Part shown: positions 19,939 through 25,316 of the stretch, piece by piece
Layout: every line of letters starts with the position of its first letter
Numbering within the stretch: the stretch's first letter is position 1
DNA from: CAZFLM01 sp964519955
GTDB lineage: Bacteria > Armatimonadota > Chthonomonadetes > Chthonomonadales > CAJBBX01
Direction of reading: 5' to 3'
Length of the DNA: 25,316 nt
Assembly: GCA_964519955.1 (NCBI GenBank)
Contig: CAZFLM010000086.1
Span: 1-25,316, forward strand
Notes under the pieces: model-generated
Told to the model about the DNA's origin: nothing
Databases searched by the model: none
The model's input: the letters and a program-made list of their open reading frames with translations, nothing else
Program-made: the position numbers and the translations under genes

Positions 19939-20654
19939 TGACCGCGGAGCCCGAGCCCGTGAGCACGGTGGAAGCCACCGCAGCCGAGACCGCCGCCCCC
20001 AAGCCGCCGCCGCGACGCCGCACGCGCAAGGCCGCGGCCGACGAGGGCCAGACCGCGCCGCCGAAAGCCGCGCCGCGCCGCTCCAAGCTGCCGGGCGCGC
20101 GCCGGGCGTCGCCGCACTTCAACCGGGCCGAGCTGCACCGAAAGAACGGGCATCTGAACGCCGCCGTCGTCGAGTACCAGCTTGCGGTCGAGATGTGCCC
20201 GGAGAACCCGTTCTACCGGTACCGCTTCGGCGCGGCGCTGCTCGCGAACGGCATGGCGGACGATGCGCTGCCGCAGCTCGAGCAGGCGCGCGACCTCGAG
20301 CCCGGCAACGGCTTCTACCACTTCTGGCTCGGCGACGTCTACGAGCGCGTGGGCCGCCTCGGCGACGCGGTGGCCTCGATCCGCGTCGCGGCGGTGCTCG
20401 ATCCCGTCGATGCCTACTACTGCGTGCGGCTGGGGCTGCTGTACCTGCAGATCGGCTGCCCTCAGGATGCAGTCGCGTGCCTGCGCCAGGCCGTGCGGGT
20501 CGCGCCGGACAACGCGTCGTACCACTACCTCCTCGGCGACACCTACGTCCGCCTTGGCGCCGAGCGGCAGGCGCTGAGCCACTACCGCCGGGCCCGCAAG
20601 CTCGGCTCGTACGACACCGCGTTCATCGAGAAGGTGCGCCGCTCGGCGCTGTAG
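19938..20654 (+). CDS. TPR-repeat protein with basic Pro/Ala-rich N-terminal tail
   Basis: A 238-residue soluble protein. Residues 1-58 are disordered and rich in Ala, Pro, Arg and Lys (PKPPPRRRTRKAAADE is typical). Residues about 60-235 are five tetratricopeptide repeats, each with the W/Y-x-x-G-x-Y/A-x-x-A pattern, for example ELHRKNGHLNAAVVEYQLAVE, then YRFGAALLANGMADDALPQL, and YHYLLGDTYVRLGAERQALS. It starts within the dtd stop codon (1-base overlap) and has no separate promoter. TPRs imply protein binding; the basic tail might touch RNA or ribosomes, given coupling to a tRNA-proofreading gene, but this is inference. No signal peptide. Confidence 0.85.
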   Translation: MTAEPEPVSTVEATAAETAAPKPPPRRRTRKAAADEGQTAPPKAAPRRSKLPGARRASPHFNRAELHRKNGHLNAAVVEYQLAVEMCPENPFYRYRFGAALLANGMADDALPQLEQARDLEPGNGFYHFWLGDVYERVGRLGDAVASIRVAAVLDPVDAYYCVRLGLLYLQIGCPQDAVACLRQAVRVAPDNASYHYLLGDTYVRLGAERQALSHYRRARKLGSYDTAFIEKVRRSAL

Positions 20655-20660
20655 GCAGGC

Positions 20661-20690
20661 CGGACGGGCACGGAGGCCCATCCCACCGCG
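20661..20690. repeat. Single hairpin repeat, inverted orientation
   Basis: GACGGGC (20664-20669 core), loop ACGGAG, GCCCATC (20676-20682), followed by CCACC. Read on the minus strand it is nearly identical to the copy at 17183-17214. It lies 7 bases after the TPR protein stop. Confidence 0.85.
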
Positions 20691-20794
20691 GCGCGCCGAC
20701 ATCGTGAGGACCAGACAGTCGGAACATGCCGGACCGTTTGGCGGTCGCACTGCGTAAGAGAAGGTGACGGAAGCAGCATCGAACGTTCGCTATC

Positions 20795-20823
20795 GTGGGG
20801 CCGCCGCGCTCCGTATGCCCCAC
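20795..20823. repeat. Diverged hairpin containing CTCCGT, upstream of the stress-protein gene
   Basis: GTGGGGC (20795-20801) and GCCCCAC (20817-20823) form a 7-bp stem around a 15-base loop that includes CTCCGT (20809-20814). It ends about 26 bases before the next ATG, so it would lie in the leader RNA if transcription starts upstream. No convincing promoter was seen between 20691 and 20794. Confidence 0.5.
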
Positions 20824-20848
20824 CGGGTGCAGTCACGGAGGAACGACG

Positions 20849-21289
20849 ATGTTCTCCAGGATTCTGCTGGCCTCTGACGGTTCCGAGGACGCCATCCGCG
20901 CCGCGTCCTTCGCAGCCGACCTCGCCAAGAAGTACAACTCCAGGGTCACCGTACTCCACGTCTTTAACATGCCCATTGCGCCGGTCGCGTTCGTGGGCGC
21001 GCCGGGCATCGAGCTGGACGCCCCGATGATGGCGCAATACGCGGAGGATGTGCAGGCCGCCGTGGCGCGCCGGACCGGGCGGGTGCTGGAGGAGGAAGGG
21101 ATCGAGTACGACGTGATCCAGGAGACCGGGCACCCCGCCGACACGATCGTGAGCACGGCCGAGCACGGCAACTACGACCTCATCGTGCTCGGCAGCCGCG
21201 GCCTCAGCGAGTTCAAGCGCTTCCTGCTCGGCAGCGTGTCCGACCGCGTCAGCCACCACGCCCACTGCCCGGTGCTGATCGTCAAATAG
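20849..21289 (+). CDS. Universal stress protein family (UspA-like)
   Basis: A 146-residue single-domain Usp. N-terminal strand and loop FSRILLASDGSEDAIRAA (with D9, the nucleotide-binding aspartate) and the C-terminal ATP-binding motif G-x-x-G-(9x)-G-S in GSRGLSEFKRFLLGSVSD are intact, so it belongs to the ATP-binding class (MJ0577 type). The ending HHAHCPVLIVK is standard. The ATG at 20849 has GGAGGA eight bases upstream. It stands alone between repeat-rich intergenic regions. Physiological role (stress, dormancy or signalling) cannot be decided from sequence. Confidence 0.94.
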   Translation: MFSRILLASDGSEDAIRAASFAADLAKKYNSRVTVLHVFNMPIAPVAFVGAPGIELDAPMMAQYAEDVQAAVARRTGRVLEEEGIEYDVIQETGHPADTIVSTAEHGNYDLIVLGSRGLSEFKRFLLGSVSDRVSHHAHCPVLIVK

Positions 21290-21299
21290 GGGCGCTGCC

Positions 21300-21510
21300 T
21301 GGTGCGTGGCCATACGCTCCCGGCGCGGCACGGAGGCCGCGCCCCACGGGTGCGAGCCTGGCGAGGGGTGGTCCGTTGGCCCCACGTTCCCGGCGGAGCG
21401 CGGAGGCCGCGCCCTACGGGTGCGAGCCTGGCGAGGGGCAGTGCGCCAATCAGCCGCGCTAGGCATCGCGCTGGTCTGTGGGGCGGGCCCTCCGCGGCCC
21501 GCCGGGTCCT
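21300..21510. repeat. Repeat cluster with covarying hairpins
   Basis: Two direct copies about 71-72 bp apart (near 21322-21368 and 21392-21439) share GGAGGCCGCGCCC, ACGGGTGCGAGCCTGGCGAGGGG-type sequence. The first forms a perfect 8-bp hairpin: GGCGCGGC (21322-21329), loop ACGGAG, GCCGCGCC (21336-21343). The second copy has two stem mismatches. A third, unrelated-stem hairpin follows: GGCGGGCC (21482-21489), loop CTCCGC, GGCCCGCC (21496-21503). GCCTGGCGAGGG also occurs, reverse-complemented, in the 71-bp array at 23381-23602. Confidence 0.8.
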
Positions 21511-21550
21511 TGCGCATCCCACCATCCAGAGGCCAGCGCGTGTCGCCCGA

Positions 21551-22126
21551 CTACATCCCGCCGAAGACCGGGCTCCCGCCGCCGCGCCCCTCCAGCAGCA
21601 GAGACCGCACGACGACCGCGGGTGCGCCGGTGAGGTTGAAGAGCAGCAGCCCCGCGATGACGCCCGCGATGGCGAAGGCCCCGAACCGCCCCCGCCCGCC
21701 CGCGCGCCGGCCGTAGTCGACCCCACAGACGATGGGCACGGGCAGGTAGCCCAGGTAGACGAGCGCCGCCTGCGAGCCCACGAAGCCCCATGGCACCGCG
21801 AAGGCCCAGACCGGCAGGAGGAGCAGCAGCGTGGTGAGCATGCTGACGAGGAGAGCCGCGGCCGACAACACCAGACCGCGCAGCACCGGGTGCCGGCGGA
21901 AGAACGGCTGCTCGTACGCGATCTCGGACAGGTCGAACGGCGAGGAGGGCTGGTCGCGGCGGGAGAGGGCGAGGCCGCGGCGGTCGATCTCGTCCAGCAG
22001 CAGGCGGTAACGCTCGCCTTCCTGCAGGCTGTGGATGCTGAAGAGGATGCCCTCGAGGTCCTCGTTCGAGTAGCCGCGCAGGCGGGTGCGGTACTCCTCG
22101 ACCGAGATGTCGGACGGCGCGTACAT
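21551..22126 (-). CDS. Small integral membrane protein, unknown family
   Basis: A 191-residue protein that I do not recognise. Residues 1-80 are soluble and charged (YRTRLRGYSNEDLEGILFSIHSL and RLLLDEIDRRGL look helical). Residues about 84-106, 107-135 and 147-166 are hydrophobic membrane segments, with a short Gly/Arg-rich loop (GRRAGGRGRFG). The C-terminus ends in a Gly-rich tail. The ATG at 22124-22126 is chosen because GGAG sits 7 bases upstream; a GTG at 22156 would add ten residues. It follows the metallo-hydrolase gene by 66 bp on the same strand and may be in its operon. The codon pattern is GC-rich at third positions like its neighbours, supporting a real gene. Confidence 0.75.
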   Translation of the reverse strand: MYAPSDISVEEYRTRLRGYSNEDLEGILFSIHSLQEGERYRLLLDEIDRRGLALSRRDQPSSPFDLSEIAYEQPFFRRHPVLRGLVLSAAALLVSMLTTLLLLLPVWAFAVPWGFVGSQAALVYLGYLPVPIVCGVDYGRRAGGRGRFGAFAIAGVIAGLLLFNLTGAPAVVVRSLLLEGRGGGSPVFGGM

Positions 22127-22192
22127 GGACGGGCTCCGCAAGCCGGGCTCACTCACCGGGGTCGAGCGAGGCGCCTCGCTCTCTACCGTCGA

Positions 22193-23008
22193 TTATACGT
22201 CGAGGACCATCCCGTCGTAGCCGACCTGGATGCCGTGCGGCTCGAAGAGCAGCTCCAGATCGGCGTGCAGCAGCTTCGAGAGGTGCGAATGGTGCGTGGT
22301 CACCACCGGCGCGTCGGGTGCGAGCGTCCCCTGCGCCACCAGGCGCTGCCGGGCGCGAATCACCTCGGGCACGCTCAGATGCGCCTTGTAGCCCCCCTCG
22401 TCGAGCCCCTTGGTGCACTCGATGACGACCGCCGAGAGCGTGCGTGCGGCCAGGAACTCCCACGTTCGCTCCTCCCACCAGCCGGTATCGGTGGCATACA
22501 GGACCGTGCTGCGGCCGTCTGAGACGAGGTAGTTGTAGCAGCGCATCCGGTCGGAGTGCTGGGCATCGATGGCCGTGACGCTCCACCGGTCGATGTCCAT
22601 CTCTTCCCACGGCGCCAGCGGCTGCAGGTCGACCGGCAGGATCGAGGTGTCCAGCTCGGCGCGGATGCGCTCGACGATGTCCGGCGGCGCCACGATGTGC
22701 AGCGACGTGTCAACCGTGTAGGGGATGAACATCCAGCTCTGATACTGCAGCTCGGGCACGGAGAGATGGTCGTCGTGTCCGTGTGTGTAGAGGAGGTGCC
22801 GCACCCGGCTGAGGTCGAGGCCCTGCGTGATCACATGGTGCAGCGTGTCCGGAGGCAGGTCGATCTTGATCACATCGTCGATGAGCGCGGACGACCGGCT
22901 CCGGAGGTTCTTGCCGCCTGCCGCCCGGATCGCGCGGCAGGTCTCGCATGCACAGAACAGGCCGGGACAACCCTCCGAAGCGCCTGTGCCCAGTAGACGA
23001 ATTCGCAT
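22193..23008 (-). CDS. Metallo-beta-lactamase-fold hydrolase, PhnP-like
   Basis: A 271-residue enzyme. The metal-binding motif is THGHDDH (H76, H78, D80, H81), with further ligands expected at D in YATDTGWW and H in the closing TTHHSH segment. The N-terminus has LLGTGASEGCPGLFCACETC (C14, C19, C21, C24), the extra cysteine-rich zinc site that marks the PhnP-like subgroup, followed by RSRSSALID. PhnP cleaves cyclic phosphodiesters in phosphonate breakdown, but no phn genes are near, so general phosphodiesterase activity is the safer description. ATG at 23006-23008; the ribosome site is not evident. Confidence 0.88.
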   Translation of the reverse strand: MRIRLLGTGASEGCPGLFCACETCRAIRAAGGKNLRSRSSALIDDVIKIDLPPDTLHHVITQGLDLSRVRHLLYTHGHDDHLSVPELQYQSWMFIPYTVDTSLHIVAPPDIVERIRAELDTSILPVDLQPLAPWEEMDIDRWSVTAIDAQHSDRMRCYNYLVSDGRSTVLYATDTGWWEERTWEFLAARTLSAVVIECTKGLDEGGYKAHLSVPEVIRARQRLVAQGTLAPDAPVVTTHHSHLSKLLHADLELLFEPHGIQVGYDGMVLDV

Positions 23009-23136
23009 CGCAGCCTATTGGACGCCGCTCGAACGAGACGCCGCGCCCCCAAGCGGGCCGAAGCCCTGTCCCACATAGTAGGCCGCCAACGCCCCAAAGG
23101 CAAGTGCCCGAGGCGGCAACTGGTATGTGATATCGG

Positions 23137-23343
23137 TTACAGGAAGTCACCGTCCGGCTCGAACATCCGGCCGCAGCGTGGGCAGCGCTCGCGAGCCGCC
23201 TCGCTGATCATCGAGCACTTCGGGCACCGGTGCAGCTTCACCGGGAACTTGCCGCACTGGTTGCAGCGCTTGGCGTCCGAGAACACGAGCGCCCCGCAGT
23301 GCTGGCACGCCGTCTGGGTGTCTTCGCCTCGTCGCGTAGCCAT
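23137..23343 (-). CDS. Double zinc-ribbon miniprotein
   Basis: A 68-residue protein with four C-x-x-C pairs: C13/C16 (CQHC), C27/C30 (CNQC), C40/C43 (CPKC) and C54/C57 (CPRC), enough for two treble-clef-like zinc ribbons in series. Such small double ribbons occur as zinc-ribbon domain proteins of unknown role, often bound to nucleic acids or partner proteins. The ATG at 23341-23343 has GAGGA six bases upstream. The frame is open further upstream but only through the 71-bp repeat array, which is not coding in appearance. The gene is alone, 128 bp from the PhnP-like gene. Confidence 0.85.
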   Translation of the reverse strand: MATRRGEDTQTACQHCGALVFSDAKRCNQCGKFPVKLHRCPKCSMISEAARERCPRCGRMFEPDGDFL

Positions 23344-23602
23344 GCGCTTCCTCGCGATGTGACTCTGCAGACCTGCCCTGCCCGTCCAGCACAACCCGCC
23401 GACCGGCCGGCCCTCGCCAGGCACAACGCCGTGGTGGGATGGGCGTCCCTGCCCGTCCAGCACAACCCGCCGACCTGCCAGCCCTCGCCAGGCGCAACGC
23501 CGTGGTGGGATGGGCGTCCCTGCCCGTCCAGCACAACCCGCCGACCGGCCAGCCCTCGCCAGGCGCAACGCCGTGGTGGGATGGGCGTCCCTGCCCGTCC
23601 AG

Positions 23603-23702
23603 NNNNNNNNNNNNNNNNNNNNNNNNNNNNNNNNNNNNNNNNNNNNNNNNNNNNNNNNNNNNNNNNNNNNNNNNNNNNNNNNNNNNNNNNNNNNNNNNNN
23701 NN
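23603..23702. other. Run of 100 N (scaffold gap)
   Basis: Exactly 100 undetermined bases, the conventional filler for a gap of unknown length. It falls inside the 71-bp array, so the true copy number, and even the join itself, are unproved. Confidence 0.99.
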
Positions 23703-23749
23703 CACAACCCGCCGACCGGCCGGCCCTCGCCAGGCATAGCGCCCTGGAG

Positions 23750-23769
23750 GGTGGCGCTCCGTCGCCACC
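23750..23769. repeat. Hairpin with CTCCGT loop next to the DUF1015 stop
   Basis: GGTGGCG (23750-23756), loop CTCCGT (23757-23762), CGCCACC (23763-23769): a perfect 7-bp stem with a sequence different from the other copies but the same loop. It lies 10 bases beyond the end of the DUF1015 gene and could aid its 3' end formation. Confidence 0.8.
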
Positions 23770-23778
23770 GCGCCCTCG

Positions 23779-25080
23779 TTACCCCACCGGCTCCCCCAGA
23801 CGCCGGAGCAGCAGACCGCTGAGCAGCTTCGGGTAGAAGAAGGTCGACTTCGGCGGCATCTTCTCGCCCGCCAACGCCACGCGCCGCACCTCGTCCGCGG
23901 TCGGCCGGTTCATCAGCAGCGCCGCCTGCCACTCGCCCGCCCGCACGCCCTCTTCAGCCTCGGCGCGGTCACGCGTGTAGCCGATGTTCGGCGTCGTGGC
24001 GAGGTCGGCCGCCCGGATCCCGAGCGATTCGTCGAGCACCAGCGCCTGCAGGACCGAGACGTCCAGGTTGCGCCAGTCCTCGCCGTGGTCCGGCGCCACC
24101 TGGGCCATCCGCCCGAGATCGCGCAGCGTCAGCACCCATGCTCCATCGCCCGTCAGCAGCCCGAAGCGATGGCAGCCCGGGCCATCGGGGAGCATCGCCC
24201 GGCCGAGCGAGGCGGGCTCCACTGCCTGCACATCGAACCGGCGCGTCAGGCGCTCCGGCAGGTCGGCGATACGCGCCGCGTCGATGCCGCGCACCAGCCG
24301 GTGCGTTGGCAGCACCAGCATCCCCGGGTCGGAGAAGGGCACCAGCGCGATGAGGATGTGGCTTGCGCCGGCCGCATCGCCGAGGACGTCCTTCCGCTCC
24401 GCCCGATAGGCCAGGCCGGTCTCGTAGCGGTGGTGGCCGTCGGCGATCCACACGTGGCGGTCGCGCAACTGCTCGGCAACGTGCGCGATGGCGCCCGGCT
24501 CATCGACTCGCCAGACCTCGTGCTCCTCCGTGCCGTGAACCACCCGCATCAGCGGAGCGGCCGCGGCCACACGCTCCAGGCAGAGCTGCGCCTGGCCGGC
24601 TTCGTCCTCGAACAGGCCGAAGATCGGCTCCGGGTTGGTGTCGGTCGCGCGCATCAGGCGAAGGCGATCCTGGCGGGCCTTGGTGCGCGTCTCCTCGTGC
24701 GGCAGCACCACGCCGGCCGCATAGGGCTCCAGCTTGAGCGCGCAGAGGAATCCGGTCCGCCGCAGCCGCTCACCCGTGTCTGGGTCCGCGAACGACTGGC
24801 GGTACACGTAGAGCGCGGGCCGCTCGTCCTCGACCATGATGCCGCCGGCCAGCCACTCCTTGAGGCACGCTGCCGCGCGCTCATAGGGGTGCAGTTCCGG
24901 ATTGTCCCCTTCCTCGGCCCGGTTGAGCATGATCCGCACGATGTTGTACGGGCTCGCCTCGTACAGCGCCGCCTGATCGTCCGGCGACAGCACATCGTAG
25001 GGCGGCGCCGTCACCGCCTCCAGCGAGCCAACCTTCGCCGGGTCGTACCGTACAGCCCGAAACGCCGCGATCTCCGCCAT
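23779..25080 (-). CDS. DUF1015 family protein
   Basis: A 433-residue soluble protein of full family length. Hallmarks: RAVRYDPAKVGSLEAVTAPPYDVLS at the N-terminus (residues 8-32), the NPELHPYERAA segment, VLPHEETRTKARQDRL (about 125-140), and the highly conserved WIADGHHRYETGLAYR (about 212-227), whose paired histidines look like a metal or catalytic site. The closing MPPKSTFFYPKLLSGLL is also conserved. The biochemical function of DUF1015 is not established; in several genomes it lies near serine or D-3-phosphoglycerate genes, which are absent here. The ATG has AGGA about 8 bases upstream. Heptad repeats occupy the region just behind its start. Confidence 0.9.
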   Translation of the reverse strand: MAEIAAFRAVRYDPAKVGSLEAVTAPPYDVLSPDDQAALYEASPYNIVRIMLNRAEEGDNPELHPYERAAACLKEWLAGGIMVEDERPALYVYRQSFADPDTGERLRRTGFLCALKLEPYAAGVVLPHEETRTKARQDRLRLMRATDTNPEPIFGLFEDEAGQAQLCLERVAAAAPLMRVVHGTEEHEVWRVDEPGAIAHVAEQLRDRHVWIADGHHRYETGLAYRAERKDVLGDAAGASHILIALVPFSDPGMLVLPTHRLVRGIDAARIADLPERLTRRFDVQAVEPASLGRAMLPDGPGCHRFGLLTGDGAWVLTLRDLGRMAQVAPDHGEDWRNLDVSVLQALVLDESLGIRAADLATTPNIGYTRDRAEAEEGVRAGEWQAALLMNRPTADEVRRVALAGEKMPPKSTFFYPKLLSGLLLRRLGEPVG

Positions 25081-25101
25081 GTGGGGGTCCTGGGTGTGGT
25101 T

Positions 25102-25160
25102 GTAGTAGCGAGTAGCTAGTAGCTAGTAGAAGTCAGAAGCCAGAAGTCAGAAGTCAGAAG
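25102..25160. repeat. Heptad-type tandem tracts upstream of the DUF1015 gene
   Basis: Two adjoining tracts: AGTAGCT/AGTAGCGAG units (about 25103-25130) and AGAAGTC units (about 25129-25160, four copies with one variant). The first tract uses the same AGTAGCGAG words as the inverted repeat at 6077-6237. They lie where the DUF1015 promoter would be expected. Confidence 0.85.
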
Positions 25161-25184
25161 GCGGAGCGGCGCTGCTGCTGGGTC

Positions 25185-25314
25185 AGCCCGCGTCGGCGGG
25201 CTTCGTGCCGTCCGTCAGGCGCGGTGTCAACCGCCGGGCCTCGACGCTGCACCGCGCAGATCCCCAGTCCCCGCAGGGGACTTCGCCGGACGCAGAACCG
25301 GGTTTCAACCCGGT
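25185..25314. repeat. Three successive short hairpins at the window end
   Basis: AGCCCGC/GCGGGCT (25185-25191, 25196-25202, loop GTCG); AGTCCCC/GGGGACT (25266-25272, 25276-25282, loop GCA); ACCGGGTT/AACCCGGT (25297-25304, 25307-25314). The first two are followed directly by TCG (CTTCG). No coding potential seen around them; the window ends inside this region. Confidence 0.75.
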
Positions 25315-25316
25315 GG

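Larger units (their letters stand above)
23344..23778. repeat. 71-bp tandem repeat array interrupted by an assembly gap
   Basis: 435 bp without a gene. Three nearly identical 71-bp units begin at 23381, 23452 and 23523, and a fourth at 23594 is cut by the gap. After the gap the array resumes with part of a unit (23703 to about 23740). Each unit contains CCCGTCCAGCACAACCCGCC, a CCCTCGCCAGGC segment and the hairpin GATGGGC-GTCCCT-GCCCGTC (23438-23457 in unit 1). Differences among units are single bases. The period is not a multiple of 3, so it is not a coding repeat. Confidence 0.92.

Noticed and set aside
23381..23602. Regularly spaced repeats resembling a CRISPR array
   Set aside because: The whole 71-bp unit repeats; there are no variable spacers and no cas genes in the window.
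23147..23932. An open frame across the tandem array and the N gap
   Set aside because: It reads through undetermined bases and a 71-bp repeat whose frame shifts from unit to unit; the zinc-ribbon gene explains the conserved part.

Overview
This is a high-GC bacterial chromosomal segment carrying about 22 protein genes, one tRNA gene and many intergenic repeats. It reads like a metagenome-derived scaffold, because a run of exactly 100 N sits inside a tandem repeat at 23603-23702. The genes are ordinary bacterial housekeeping genes interspersed with palindromic and heptad-type intergenic repeats. The neighbourhood lysA / M50 protease / trpS, the start codons (ATG, GTG and several probable TTG) and the repeats would fit Armatimonadota, Chloroflexota or a similar phylum. 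No rRNA or marker gene fixes the lineage, so this placement is a guess.

Layout. 1-225: hairpins and repeat debris. 226-1337 (minus): a two-gene operon, a C4 zinc-ribbon coiled-coil protein and an RNase HI-type protein, divergent from 1513-4564 (plus): lysA, a site-2-protease-like M50 peptidase and trpS. Both directions have good sigma-70-type promoters in the 175-bp gap, and the lysA leader holds a terminator-like hairpin. 4569-5051: a four-helix-bundle (23S intervening-sequence-protein family) gene bracketed by a perfect 18-bp inverted repeat, like an inserted cassette. 5078-6076: NAD-type isocitrate dehydrogenase, convergent with 6232-7983 (minus), a TMTC-like GT-C membrane protein with C-terminal TPRs; a large inverted repeat lies between them. 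8189-8264: tRNA-Cys(GCA) with promoter and terminator.

8359-14345 (plus) is the most unusual part. It is a three-gene signalling module: a STAND/AAA-type ATPase with an intact P-loop, a 1248-residue protein joining a degenerate P-loop ATPase region to GAF, PAS-like and GAF regions and a histidine kinase core, and a response regulator without a DNA-binding domain. I infer that the first ATPase and the ATPase-like part of the kinase form one complex that gates kinase activity, with the response regulator as the protein-protein output. I do not recognise a described system with this exact composition.

14521-17163: a LmeA/DUF2993-like lipoprotein divergent from a GT2 glycosyltransferase / methyltransferase pair. 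17236-18276 (minus): ferredoxin-NADP reductase of the thioredoxin-reductase-like type. 18399-19132 (minus): queF-queD (queuosine pathway) with a strong promoter. 19489-20654 (plus): dtd plus a TPR protein. 20849-21289: universal stress protein. 21551-23343 (minus): a small membrane protein, a PhnP-like metallo-beta-lactamase-fold hydrolase and a double zinc-ribbon miniprotein. 23380-23770: a 71-bp tandem array with the assembly gap. 23779-25080 (minus): a DUF1015 protein. 25100-25316: heptad repeats and three hairpins.

A second general theme is the intergenic repeats. A short hairpin family with a conserved CTCCGT (or GTCCCT) loop and clearly different but still self-complementary stems occurs at 14364-14517, 17191-17210, 20663-20682, 21322-21343, 21482-21503, 23438-23600 and 23750-23769.
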